DNA of 64,000 nucleotides from Endozoicomonas sp965261315 (GCA_965261315.1 CBDHDM010000034.1:1-64000); one strand, 5' to 3'. Numbered from the stretch's first letter, positions 36,040 through 44,770 are shown. Notes: a model not told the origin generated them from the letters alone. Translations and numbers: made by a program.

Positions 36040-36405
36040 CAAACAGTATCAACAGTTACTTGTGCAAAATTGGTATCAAGTGCACAGAACCGCTGATCGT
36101 CTTACGGTTTCTATAGAACGCCTTAAACCTGAAATGCCGATGACCGTAGCCGCATTCCAGCAGGCAGATGACACACTTTTTGAGAAATTAGACGCGTTCA
36201 GAGTACGTTTCACCGACTTGCAGGACTACTTAGGTGGCAAAATGTTCAGGGGGATCTTGTTAATGGAAGATGAAGAGCCCATTAATATGGCAGATACGCT
36301 GAATCGTATGGAAAAACGAGGGCTTATTATGTCAGCCGATGAATGGCGCCGCTTTCGTGAAATCCGTAATGCATTCTCTTTAAAAAGTTGCCAGATGATA
36401 ACAAT
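36029..36405 (+). pseudogene. HEPN gene, 3' end lost to recombination
   Basis: The first 116 codons match the intact HEPN at 36811 throughout (LFEKLDAFRVR, MEDEEPINMADTLNRMEKRG, REIRNAF). Just before the catalytic His the sequence changes: RNAFSLKSCQ instead of RNAFAHDYP. It then runs into Fic-coding DNA in the same frame until a stop at 36463. The gene starts inside the Fic-like gene upstream and would have been translated from the same message. Confidence 0.7.
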
Positions 36406-36642
36406 CACCATCTTGGTTCTTTTGAATATTGATGAACAAAAGGCAGAGACGCAAGATTGCTGATGAATTTCGATTTAATGGCCAGCGGTTATCCACTGGT
36501 TTTTATTCGAAAAGAAAACCGCCTGACCTACTATGAAGCTCTGGATAAGGCGCATACGCAAAAGAACTATGACGATTTTATTGATCTTTCTGTATCAGCT
36601 CAGGAAGCGATGCTGAATCGGTACCTTAGTATATTGGCCTGA
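36406..36642 (+). pseudogene. Second Fic copy: two joined fragments
   Basis: Bases 36406-36440 code for LVLLNIDEQ, equivalent to LVLKNIDEQ of the first Fic. From 36442 another frame reads GRDARLLMNFDLMASGYPLV and on to LNRYLSILA-stop, the Fic core end and C-terminus. The His-containing start of the core is missing. The last 200 bases and the following 80 are about 90 percent identical to 35063-35273, a duplicated segment. Confidence 0.65.
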
Positions 36643-36737
36643 GGTGTTAGGGGCTGTGGGGCAAGAGGGGAGTCTGTTATGTGGCAAAGCCGACCAATTA
36701 ATCCGTTATGCACAATGAAAGAGTTGACCCCGGTTGT

Positions 36738-36782
36738 TTTGCTGAACGGGTTCGCGAGTATTGCCCTCGATATCCACCCTGA
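36738..36782 (+). pseudogene. HEPN C-terminal tail remnant
   Basis: Codons FAERVREYCPRYPP-stop match the tail IAERVRKYCLRYAP of the deleted HEPN gene near 34500-34550. Only the last 14 codons remain. This is a third HEPN relic in the patch. Confidence 0.5.
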
Positions 36783-36810
36783 TGGTATCTGAACTTTTCT
36801 GGAAAGCGGT

Positions 36811-37314
36811 ATGACACTGAACTCAAGCTATCTGAAATTATTCTTGCAGAACTGGTCTCAAGCCAGGCGAACCGCCAGGCGGTTATCCGTATCCATACAC
36901 CGGCTGCAAGGCCAGCTCCCGCTAGACCTTAAAGCACTTCAGGCAGCCGATGAAGACCTGTTTGAAAAATTGGATGCCTTCAGAGTTCGCTACGGTGATC
37001 TGCAAGATAGCCTGGGTGCCAAAGTATTCCGTAGCTTACTGCTGACAGAAGACGAAGAACCCATCAACATGGCTGATACGTTAAACAGAATGGAAAAAAG
37101 AGGCATATTGATAAGTGCCGATCACTGGCGGACATTAAGAGAGATACGTAACGCTTTTGCTCATGATTACCCGGAGGCAGAAGCTGCGCGGGTGCAGGCC
37201 ATTAATCTTGCCTGGCAAAGTGCTGGCGATTTATTGCAAGTGGCAGATAATGTATACAACTATTGCAAACAGCAGAAAATAGACCTTCCGGAGCTGGAAC
37301 GTGCGGATCAGTGA
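36811..37314 (+). CDS. HEPN-domain (HepT-like) protein of a HEPN/MNT pair
   Basis: 167 residues, mostly helical, with the complete RNase/AMPylation signature Rx4HxY in LREIRNAFAHDYPEAEA near residue 114. In the characterised HepT/MntA systems this motif holds the RNase active site and the Tyr that the MNT partner AMPylates. It overlaps the MNT gene downstream by 14 bases, typical for such pairs. This is the intact version of the family whose broken copies lie at 34235, 36029 and 36738. Confidence 0.8.
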   Translation: MTLNSSYLKLFLQNWSQARRTARRLSVSIHRLQGQLPLDLKALQAADEDLFEKLDAFRVRYGDLQDSLGAKVFRSLLLTEDEEPINMADTLNRMEKRGILISADHWRTLREIRNAFAHDYPEAEAARVQAINLAWQSAGDLLQVADNVYNYCKQQKIDLPELERADQ

Positions 37315-37600
37315 AGAAATGGCACAAAGCATTGTTGAACTGAGTCGTACGCACATATCGCCAACAGTGCGAGTCTGGCTGTTTGGCTCTCGTGCAAAAG
37401 ATGACGCCAGAGGAGGCGACATTGACTTACTGATAGAAGCCGAAGGCATTGAAAGGCTACTGGAAAGAAAAATCAACTTCCGCCTTGCGTTTGAAGATCG
37501 TTGGGGAGAACAGAAGCTTGATGTGCTCGTACATGATGCGCTCACAGAAGACCTTGCCATACATGAAATAGCCAAAGCAGAAGGGGTGCGGCTCTGTTAA
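37301..37600 (+). CDS. MNT-domain nucleotidyltransferase antitoxin (MntA-like)
   Basis: 99 residues, a minimal nucleotidyltransferase: WLFGSRAKDDARGGDIDLLIE near residue 25 gives the GSx9DxD motif with both metal-binding Asp, and LDVLVHD near 75 supplies the third acidic residue. GTG start inside the end of the HEPN gene. Expected role: AMPylation of the HEPN partner to silence it. The pair looks intact and is likely a functional toxin-antitoxin module. Confidence 0.82.
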   Translation: MRISEEMAQSIVELSRTHISPTVRVWLFGSRAKDDARGGDIDLLIEAEGIERLLERKINFRLAFEDRWGEQKLDVLVHDALTEDLAIHEIAKAEGVRLC

Positions 37601-37715
37601 CGCGTTAGCCTCACAATACAAACCGGTTGAGTAGTGATAGGAAGCTCCCCCTTCTGCATGTTGAAAGATCTGCCGCTACTGGCTTTTTTTTATAAAATGA
37701 CAGTAAATCTGAAAA

Positions 37716-38033
37716 ATGAATGGCATGAGCAATGAGACCAAAACCATTGATATCACCGATGCTCAGAAAACAATACTGAAGGCAATGCTGCAACGCTATT
37801 TACCGGGCACTGCTGTATGGGCTTATGGTTCCAGAGTCGCAGGGAAAGCCCGCCCGTCCTCGGATCTTGATATCGTCGCATTTGCTGAACCCTCACAAAT
37901 GGCCGAGATATCAGAACTCCGGGAGGCACTCGAAGAAAGCAACCTGCCATTTCGAGTCGACCTGTTTATCTGGGAACAGATACCTGATTCCTTCAGGGAA
38001 TCGATCAAAGCACAGTATGCGGTTCTTCAATAG
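37716..38033 (+). CDS. Second MNT-domain nucleotidyltransferase, unpaired
   Basis: 105 residues with AYGSRVAGKARPSSDLDIVAF near residue 38 (GSx10DxD) and VDLFIWEQIP near 85 as third acidic site. Different subgroup from the MNT at 37301. ATG at 37716 or three codons later. There is no HEPN gene directly next to it; the group II intron and IS debris that follow may have removed it. Confidence 0.75.
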   Translation: MNGMSNETKTIDITDAQKTILKAMLQRYLPGTAVWAYGSRVAGKARPSSDLDIVAFAEPSQMAEISELREALEESNLPFRVDLFIWEQIPDSFRESIKAQYAVLQ

Positions 38034-38124
38034 CGGCTAACCGATTAATGCTGGAGTTTGGAGTTGGGTAAGTTTACCCATTTATTTATAGACGACTGCT
38101 ATTGTGCACAATGAAAGACCATAT

Positions 38125-38334
38125 ATGACCCCGGTTTTTTCAGTCCTTTCCGGTTGGATCAATTACTATGGCTGTTTCTATCGTTCAGAGTTGTACAGAG
38201 TCTTCCAGCAGGTCAATAAGGCGTTGATTTGGTGGGCAAGGCACAAGTACAAAAAGCTGCAACGGCGAAAAACGAGAGCTGGTAAGTTTATGGAAAACAT
38301 TGCTAAATCTTGTAGCCATTTATTTGCTCATTGA
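38125..38334 (+). pseudogene. Group II intron-encoded protein, C-terminal fragment
   Basis: About 70 codons of the maturase (domain X) end of a group II intron reverse transcriptase: LSGWINYYGCFYRSELYRVF, then VNKALIWWARHKYKKL. The reverse transcriptase core is missing. It is followed at the right distance by intron domains V and VI. Confidence 0.8.
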
Positions 38335-38367
38335 CGAGCAGGGATGATTGGAGCGATGGTTTAATGG

Positions 38368-38440
38368 GAGCGGAATGAGTCGAGAGGCTCACGTTCCGTT
38401 CTTGGAGGGGCTGTGGGGGAAGTTCCCACGGTCTACTCAC
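38368..38440 (+). ncRNA. Group II intron domains V and VI (intron 3' end)
   Basis: Bases 38368-38401 fold as a 34-nt domain V hairpin: GAGCGGAATGAG on the 5' side with the catalytic AGC triad, CGAG tetraloop region, and CTCACGTTCCGTTC on the 3' side with the CG bulge. Domain VI follows as GTGGGGGAAGTTCCCAC, and the intron ends at CTACTCAC (38440). Beyond it the interrupted transposase frame resumes. Confidence 0.75.
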
Positions 38441-38635
38441 CTGGCAATGAGAGAAGATGACTGCAGAATCAGAAGAGGCAATGCTGCTGAAATGCTCACT
38501 GGTTTTAGACATATGGCAGTTAATATGTTGAACAATACCAAAACCTTTAAAGCAGGCCTTAAGCGCAAGCAGAAAAAGGCAGCCATGAGCACTCAATATC
38601 TGTCTGAAGTGCTTGCTGGGTGCGGGGTTTCATGA
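38441..38635 (+). pseudogene. ISAs1-type transposase, C-terminal exon fragment
   Basis: The codons after the intron end read LAMREDDCRIRRGNAAEMLT, then RHMAVNMLNNTKTFKAGLKR and a stop, the C-terminus of ISAs1-family transposases with the RxDDxRIRxGxAAE signature. The group II intron therefore entered an ISAs1 gene; the N-terminal exon is gone. Confidence 0.75.
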
Positions 38636-38784
38636 TTTTTCCCTGGGGCTATAGGGTCTTAGTAGAGATTATGTGTTCATCAAGATCATCTCTAAAAACT
38701 TCAGTAAAACTTTATGCCCATCCTCCAGGTAGTGTTGATGGCTCCAGGGTTTAAAACCACTTACCTGTTAATTGATGCGAAGAT

Positions 38785-40098
38785 ATGAATTACCAAGAAA
38801 ACTTAGTTGCAAAAATCAAAAGTAAAGAAGCCGTAATTGGTATTGTTGGTTTGGGGTATGTCGGCCTGCCATTAATGCTTCGTTATGTCGATGAAGGCTA
38901 TAAGGTACTGGGGATTGATATTGACCAGTCTAAAGTGGACAGACTTAATGATGGTTCAAGTTATATTGAGCATATCCCTTCTGAAGCTATCCATAATGCA
39001 GTTACCAAAGGCCTGTTTCACTCTACCACTGACTTCTCACAGGCTGGTAAGGCTGATGCACTGATTCTGTGTGTTCCAACCCCACTGAATAAATATCGCG
39101 AGCCAGACCTGAGCTTTGTCCTGAATACCACTGAGGCACTCATTCCTCATATGAGGAAAGGGCAATTGATGTCTCTGGAGAGTACAACTTACCCTGGAAC
39201 AACCGAAGAAGAACTGTTGCCCAGACTGGAAAGCGCTGGGTTTATCGTAGGAGAAGATACTTTTCTTGTGTATTCCCCCGAGCGGGAAGATCCTGCGAAC
39301 CCTGATTTTGAAACACGGACCATTCCAAAAGTCTGTGGTGGCCATACTCCATCCTGCTTAGCTGCAGGGGTCGCATTGTATGAAGCAGCTATTGATAAAA
39401 TCGTACCGGTATCATCCACCAAAGCTGCAGAAATGACCAAGTTGCTGGAGAATATTCATCGAGCAGTCAATATAGGGCTGGTTAATGAGATGAAAGTTGT
39501 GGCAGACCGTATGGATATTGATATTCATGAAGTTATCAATGCGGCCGCAACGAAACCTTTTGGCTTTACTGCTTACTATCCTGGGCCTGGTTTAGGCGGG
39601 CATTGTATCCCCATCGACCCATTCTATTTAACTTGGAAAGCTCGAGAGTATGGTCTTCATACTCGCTTTATTGAGTTGGCAGGTGAAATAAATGCTTATA
39701 TGCCTCGCTTTGTCGTAGATAAGTTGACTGATGCCTTAAACCAAAGGGGGAAAGCACTTAATGGGAGTCGGGTGCTGGTTTTGGGGATTGCCTATAAGAA
39801 GAATGTGGATGATATGCGAGAGTCGCCTTCGGTTGAACTGATGGAGAGATTAGCGAAAAAAGGCGTCATTATTGGGTATTCTGACCCTCACGTTCCTGTA
39901 TTTCCAAAAATGCGCGAACATTGCTTTGATTTGACCAGTACGGAATTAACACCAGATAGTATCGCCAGCTTTGACTGCGTTTTATTGGCTACCGATCATG
40001 CGGCTTTTGATTACCCGATGATTCAGAAATATGCTCAATTGTTGGTGGATACCCGAGGCAAGTATCTTGAGCCAGCAAAAAATATTGTTAAAGCATAA
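38785..40098 (+). CDS. wbpA: UDP-GlcNAc 6-dehydrogenase, WbpA-type
   Basis: Oxidises UDP-GlcNAc to UDP-GlcNAcA, the first step to UDP-ManNAc3NAcA in P. aeruginosa O5-type pathways. NAD motif IVGLGYVGLPLM near 20; catalytic Cys in GPGLGGHCIPIDPFYL near 272; C-terminal UDP-binding domain with AYKKNVDDMRESPS near 335. 437 residues. wbpB and wbpD follow closely, which favours this substrate over UDP-glucose or UDP-ManNAc. Confidence 0.9.
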   Translation: MNYQENLVAKIKSKEAVIGIVGLGYVGLPLMLRYVDEGYKVLGIDIDQSKVDRLNDGSSYIEHIPSEAIHNAVTKGLFHSTTDFSQAGKADALILCVPTPLNKYREPDLSFVLNTTEALIPHMRKGQLMSLESTTYPGTTEEELLPRLESAGFIVGEDTFLVYSPEREDPANPDFETRTIPKVCGGHTPSCLAAGVALYEAAIDKIVPVSSTKAAEMTKLLENIHRAVNIGLVNEMKVVADRMDIDIHEVINAAATKPFGFTAYYPGPGLGGHCIPIDPFYLTWKAREYGLHTRFIELAGEINAYMPRFVVDKLTDALNQRGKALNGSRVLVLGIAYKKNVDDMRESPSVELMERLAKKGVIIGYSDPHVPVFPKMREHCFDLTSTELTPDSIASFDCVLLATDHAAFDYPMIQKYAQLLVDTRGKYLEPAKNIVKA

Positions 40099-40108
40099 GG
40101 AACTGAGG

Positions 40109-41158
40109 ATGTTTGAAAAAATTACCAGCCGTAAAATCCGCATGGCCATTGTGGGGTGTGGCCGTATTTCTGCCAAGCATGGTGAGGCTTTACGCAAACA
40201 TCAGGACGATATTGAGTTGGTCGCTGTTTGCGATATTGATTCACTGGCACTGGAAAAGGCACAAAATGAATATCAAGTGCCAGCCTATAGAAAGTTGGAA
40301 GAACTGCTGGCTAAAGAGCAGCTGGACGCAGTTACATTATGCACCCCAAGTGGCTTACATCCTGAACAGGCGGCTATGGTAGCTAAAGCGGGTGTTCATG
40401 TTATCAGTGAAAAGCCGATGGCCACGCGGTGGGCCGATGGTCTGAGAATGGTTAAGGCCTGTGATGAAGCAGGTGTTCAATTATTTGTAGTTAAACAAAA
40501 TCGTAGAAATACGACACTACAATTATTAAAGCGAGCAGTAACTGAGAACCGCTTTGGTAAAATCCATATGGTGCATCTCAATGTATTCTGGACCCGGCCG
40601 CAAGAATACTATGACAGGGCAAAGTGGTGTGGTACCTGGGAACTGGATGGTGGTGCTTTTATGAACCAGGCCAGCCACTATGTAGACCTGATGGAGTGGT
40701 TGATCGGTCCGGTAGCGGACGTTCAGTGCATGACATCTACCCATCGTAATATTGAGGTGGAAGATACTGGAGTCATGAATGTTCGCTGGCGGAATGGTGC
40801 GCTGGGCTCTATGGCTGTCACCATGTGCACTTATCCAAAAAATCTGGAAGGTTCCATCACTATTCTGGGTGAAAATGGAACGGTGAAAATTGGCGGAGTT
40901 GCCGTTAATGAAATCCAGGAGTGGACCTTTGCTGAACCTGCCCCCTATGATGCAGAGATTGCTGCTGCCAACTATGAGACTACCTCTGTCTATGGTTTTG
41001 GACACCCGCTCTATTACAAAAATGTAATTGATACACTGCGCGGTGAAGCAGAACCGGAAACCGATGGCCGGGAAGGATTAAAATCTCTTGAGCTGTTGAT
41101 CGCAGCCTACCTCTCGGCAAGGGATGGTAAAACCGTCTCCCTGCCTCTGGAGTACTGA
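40109..41158 (+). CDS. wbpB: UDP-GlcNAcA 3-dehydrogenase, WbpB-type oxidoreductase
   Basis: Gfo/Idh/MocA-family enzyme that makes the 3-keto sugar used by WbpE. Rossmann motif MAIVGCGRISAKHGEAL near residue 12, the EKPMA motif near 103 with catalytic Lys, and DGGAFMNQASHYVDLMEWL near 185. 349 residues from the ATG at 40109, which has AGGAACTGAGG upstream; the stop of wbpA is 10 bases before it. Confidence 0.9.
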   Translation: MFEKITSRKIRMAIVGCGRISAKHGEALRKHQDDIELVAVCDIDSLALEKAQNEYQVPAYRKLEELLAKEQLDAVTLCTPSGLHPEQAAMVAKAGVHVISEKPMATRWADGLRMVKACDEAGVQLFVVKQNRRNTTLQLLKRAVTENRFGKIHMVHLNVFWTRPQEYYDRAKWCGTWELDGGAFMNQASHYVDLMEWLIGPVADVQCMTSTHRNIEVEDTGVMNVRWRNGALGSMAVTMCTYPKNLEGSITILGENGTVKIGGVAVNEIQEWTFAEPAPYDAEIAAANYETTSVYGFGHPLYYKNVIDTLRGEAEPETDGREGLKSLELLIAAYLSARDGKTVSLPLEY

Positions 41159-41161
41159 GGG

Positions 41162-41746
41162 ATGGCGGATAAATCCTACAATGCACATGAAAGCGCCATT
41201 ATTGATGAAGGAGCCCAAATAGGGGCAGGTACACGCATCTGGCATTGGGTTCATATCTGCCCACAGGCACAAGTTGGTGAGCACTGTTCTCTCGGCCAGA
41301 GTGTTTTTGTGGGCAATAAAGTTAGAATTGGTAATAACGTTAAAATTCAGAACAATGTTTCAGTGTATGACAACGTCATGCTTGAAGATGATGTCTTCTG
41401 TGGTCCAAGTATGGTATTTACCAATGTCTATAACCCCCGTTCAGCCATCAGCCGCAAAGACGAATATCGGGAAACACTGGTAAGGCAGGGGGCAACACTG
41501 GGTGCCAACTGCACTATTGTCTGCGGTATTACCATTGGCCGCTATGCCTTTATTGGTGCGGGTGCCGTTGTTAATAAAGATGTTCCCGATTATGCATTGG
41601 TGGCGGGTGTTCCTGCAAAACAGATTGGTTGGATGAGCGAATACGGTGAACGCCTTAACCTGCCTCTGGAAGGTGAAGGCGAGTGTATTTGCCCTCATGA
41701 CCAAAGTGCTTATCGGTTAATAAACGGCCAAGTTACTAAAGCCTGA
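41162..41746 (+). CDS. wbpD: UDP-sugar 3-N-acetyltransferase, WbpD/WlbB-type
   Basis: Left-handed beta-helix acetyltransferase of 194 residues with clear hexapeptide repeats (IGAGTRIWHWVHICPQAQVG, VRIGNNVKIQNNVSVYDNV, TIVCGITIGRYAFIGAGAV). The putative catalytic His is in the family's EDDVFCGPSMVFTN area. Acetylates the 3-amino group made by WbpE. Starts three bases after wbpB. Confidence 0.88.
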   Translation: MADKSYNAHESAIIDEGAQIGAGTRIWHWVHICPQAQVGEHCSLGQSVFVGNKVRIGNNVKIQNNVSVYDNVMLEDDVFCGPSMVFTNVYNPRSAISRKDEYRETLVRQGATLGANCTIVCGITIGRYAFIGAGAVVNKDVPDYALVAGVPAKQIGWMSEYGERLNLPLEGEGECICPHDQSAYRLINGQVTKA

Positions 41747-41754
41747 TTTTTTTA

Positions 41755-41873
41755 AACCACAAAGCGCACAAAGAGCGCGAAGAAAAGCTTATTAAAGCTT
41801 TGTGCTCTTGTGCGACCACTAGGAGTGGTGGAAGTGTCGGGATTGAAAGGAACATTTACCGACCTTTGTGGTT
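41755..41873. repeat. 119-bp inverted-repeat element between wbpD and wbpE
   Basis: Ends are AACCACAAAG (41755) and CTTTGTGGTT (to 41873), perfect 10-bp inverted repeats; inside are CGCACAAAGAGCGCGAAG and a small hairpin CCACTAGGAGTGG. No protein. It looks like a small non-autonomous repeat placed in an otherwise tight operon. Confidence 0.65.
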
Positions 41874-41894
41874 AAAAGTCTTATTGTGAGCCTT

Positions 41895-42983
41895 ATGGAA
41901 TTTATTGATTTAAAAGCCCAGTATCGTCGTATTGAAGATGATGTTAACCGCCGTATCAAGGCGGTTCTTGAACATAGTAAATACATTCTCGGTCCGGAAG
42001 TGGATGAGCTGGAAGAAAAACTAGCTGATTATGTGGGTGTTAAACACTGCATCACAGTAGCCAATGGCACTGATGCTCTGCAAATTGCTTTAATGGCACT
42101 GGGTATTAAACCTGGTGATGAAGTGATTACTCCGGCTTTTTCTTATATTGCTACCGCTGAAACTTCAGCGCTGCTAGGGGCAAAGCTGGTGTATGTGGAT
42201 GTTGATTCTAAAACCTATAACCTTGACCCATCCTTGCTCGAAGCAGCGATTACAGATCGTACAAAAGCAATTATTCCTGTATCCCTTTATGGGCAGTGTG
42301 CTGATTTTGATGCCATCAACGAAATTGCCAATAGACACAATATTCCTGTAATTGAAGATGGTGCACAAAGTTTTGGTGCTACCTATAAAGGAAGAAGATC
42401 CTGTAGCTTGAGTACTATTGGCTGTACCAGCTTTTTTCCATCAAAGCCTTTGGGTTGTTATGGTGATGGTGGTGCTATGTTTACCAATGATGACGAGCTG
42501 GCAATTGTCTTAAGACAAATTGCACGCCATGGTCAGGATCGTCGCTATCACCATATTCGTGTGGGGGTGAACAGTCGGTTAGATACGATCCAGGCAGCGA
42601 TCTTGTTGGCCAAGCTGGAAGTATTTGATCAGGAATTGGAAGCTAGGGCTGAAGCTGCGAATGGCTATACCGAATTACTAGCTGTGAAAGAGGGAATAAT
42701 AACCCCTTACATAGAACCACATAATGACAGTGTTTTCGCTCAGTATACGATTCAGATTGACAGTAGGGAGGCAATTCAAAAAATATTACAAAAATCAAAC
42801 ATCCCAACGGCTATACACTACCCTTTGTCGTTAAATAAGCAACCTGCTGTGGCTGATAGTGTAGCAATATTGCCGATTAGCGAGAAGCTATCGACAATGG
42901 TGATGAGCTTACCAATGAGCCCAGATTTACAGCAAGAAGAAAGAGAGAAAGTTGTTGAAATATTATTGGATGCTGTGGTTTAG
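41895..42983 (+). CDS. wbpE: UDP-3-keto-sugar aminotransferase, WbpE-type
   Basis: DegT/DnrJ/EryC1 PLP enzyme. Start MEFIDLKAQYRRIEDD is the family's normal N-terminus. The PLP Lys is in TSFFPSKPLGCYGDGGA near residue 186; ANGTDALQIALMALGIKPGD near 57 and EDGAQSFGATYKG near 158 are the cofactor-binding blocks. 362 residues. Transfers an amino group to C3 of the UDP-keto sugar. Confidence 0.9.
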   Translation: MEFIDLKAQYRRIEDDVNRRIKAVLEHSKYILGPEVDELEEKLADYVGVKHCITVANGTDALQIALMALGIKPGDEVITPAFSYIATAETSALLGAKLVYVDVDSKTYNLDPSLLEAAITDRTKAIIPVSLYGQCADFDAINEIANRHNIPVIEDGAQSFGATYKGRRSCSLSTIGCTSFFPSKPLGCYGDGGAMFTNDDELAIVLRQIARHGQDRRYHHIRVGVNSRLDTIQAAILLAKLEVFDQELEARAEAANGYTELLAVKEGIITPYIEPHNDSVFAQYTIQIDSREAIQKILQKSNIPTAIHYPLSLNKQPAVADSVAILPISEKLSTMVMSLPMSPDLQQEEREKVVEILLDAVV

Positions 42984-42990
42984 AACTTGA

Positions 42991-44259
42991 ATGAAAGCGA
43001 TATATCAACGCATAAGGCGAAGTCACTTTCTTAAAAATGTGGCAGTAATTGGGTCAGCAACGTCCATAGCTCAATTGATCACGATTGCTGTTAGTCCAAT
43101 ACTGACACGCTTTTTTACACCTGAGCAGTTTGGTGTTGCTGCGATGTTTTTAGCATTGTCAGGAGTTATTTCTTCTGTTTCGACAGGGCGTTATGAGCTT
43201 GCAATTCTCCTTCCTGATAAAGATAGTGATGCAAAAAAAATTGCACAGTTAGCTTTTTTGTTATGTCTAATTACCTCAGCGTTAGTGTTTGTTGTTACTT
43301 ATTTTATTGGCAGTGAATTGATACTTATCTTTAATTATTCAGAGTTAAGTTCCTTTTTGCCATTGCTTACTATAAGTGTATTATTGTCTGGTGTATATCA
43401 GATACTTATATTGTGCGTTAATCGAGATAATAAGTTTCAAACTATGGCTAAGAACAGGGTTTTGCAGTCAATAATAACTGCGTTATCCCAGTTGACTTTA
43501 GGTATTGTCGCTTTAGGATCCATAGGTATTATCGCAGGTACGTTGTTGGGACAAGTTTTTTCTATTGCATTTTTTTACAAGTCTGCTGGTGAAAAGATTA
43601 AATTCACAGTGGATAAATATGAGTTGTTGAGTTTTAAAAAAATAGCAGTTAGATATAAAAACTTTCCTCTTTTTGATGGTGTTTCAGTATTTCTTAGTGT
43701 TTCAGCTAGTCAGTTACCAAATATTCTTTTGGCCTCATATTTTTCTCCTGCTGTAGCTGGTTTTTTTTATCTAACCCAGCGTGCGATGCAGGCGCCAGTC
43801 ACATTGGTTGCAAGCTCATTTATGGAGGTTTTTCGCCAGCGAGCAGCTAATGATTACTCAAGGCTTGGAAGTGCAAGGCCAATATTTATAAAAACTTTCT
43901 TTCTTCTTTTGAGTATAAGTTTTCCGTTGTCTTTGATTTTGTTTTATTCAATAAAAGATATTTTTATATTTGTCTTTGGTCAAGATTGGGTTAGGGCTGG
44001 AGAGTATGCGGAGATGTTGATTCCTGCTTTAGGTTTACGGTTAATTGTGAATCCATTAAGTTATATTTTTTATATTGCAGGAAAACAAAGCTTGAATTTG
44101 ATTGGGGCATTGCTCTCGGTGTTGCTGATTTTTCTGTCAATTGAAAGTTCAACGACTCCGGAGGCTGCTGTTTTGAAAATTTCTGTGTCTCAATGTTTTG
44201 TATATTTAGGGTACCTTTGTGTCGGCTATTTTTTATCAGAAAACAAAAAAAATGATTAA
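42991..44259 (+). CDS. Polysaccharide flippase (Wzx-like)
   Basis: A 422-residue polytopic membrane protein of the polysaccharide transport/MATE-like superfamily; the N-terminal FFTPEQFGVAAMFLALSGVI and about 12 hydrophobic spans are typical. Expected to move lipid-linked repeat units across the inner membrane. AT-rich, like the next three genes, which marks a second, probably transferred, composition block. Confidence 0.85.
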   Translation: MKAIYQRIRRSHFLKNVAVIGSATSIAQLITIAVSPILTRFFTPEQFGVAAMFLALSGVISSVSTGRYELAILLPDKDSDAKKIAQLAFLLCLITSALVFVVTYFIGSELILIFNYSELSSFLPLLTISVLLSGVYQILILCVNRDNKFQTMAKNRVLQSIITALSQLTLGIVALGSIGIIAGTLLGQVFSIAFFYKSAGEKIKFTVDKYELLSFKKIAVRYKNFPLFDGVSVFLSVSASQLPNILLASYFSPAVAGFFYLTQRAMQAPVTLVASSFMEVFRQRAANDYSRLGSARPIFIKTFFLLLSISFPLSLILFYSIKDIFIFVFGQDWVRAGEYAEMLIPALGLRLIVNPLSYIFYIAGKQSLNLIGALLSVLLIFLSIESSTTPEAAVLKISVSQCFVYLGYLCVGYFLSENKKND

Positions 44260-44770
44260 AGTCTTGTTTCCAAGATTTTTTATGTTTTGTAGTGTGGCTC
44301 GTGCATCAGGCATTGGCCTTTATTTGTTAAATTTTTTCTTCCAGAAGTTGATGAGGATTAACTCAAATATACCAGTGTTGGTTAACTTTTCATCAAAAGT
44401 TGTTGGTAATGATATAGTTTTCTTGAGAGATCGAACGACTCTGGTTAGTTTATCTGTAAGTGGTGGTGTTTACATTCAGGCAATTAATGGTGTTACTTTT
44501 GGAGCTCGTATATTAATCGCTCCTGGTGTTAAAATTATTAGTGCTAATCATGATAAAGGTGAAAATAGAAAATCCATTGCATCAGAGCGAATTGTTATTG
44601 GGGATGATGTATGGATTGGTGCAAATGCTATAATACTTCCAAAAGTAAATATTGCTGATAACTGTATTATTGGTGCTGGAGCAGTAGTCACGAAATCAAT
44701 AGGAACTCCTGGTAGTATCGTTGCTGGTAACCCCGCTAAAGTAATAGGGTTTGTTGATTCAAATGAATAA
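44252..44770 (+). CDS. Hexapeptide-repeat acetyltransferase
   Basis: 172 residues from the ATG at 44252, overlapping the flippase stop. Hexapeptide repeats in VTFGARILIAPGVKIISANH and VIGDDVWIGANAIILPKVNI, then IIGAGAVVTKSI and the C-terminal VAGNPAKVIG. The His of SANHD is the likely catalytic residue (maltose/galactoside acetyltransferase group). Substrate probably a sugar of the repeat unit or a glycan. Confidence 0.82.
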   Translation: MIKVLFPRFFMFCSVARASGIGLYLLNFFFQKLMRINSNIPVLVNFSSKVVGNDIVFLRDRTTLVSLSVSGGVYIQAINGVTFGARILIAPGVKIISANHDKGENRKSIASERIVIGDDVWIGANAIILPKVNIADNCIIGAGAVVTKSIGTPGSIVAGNPAKVIGFVDSNE

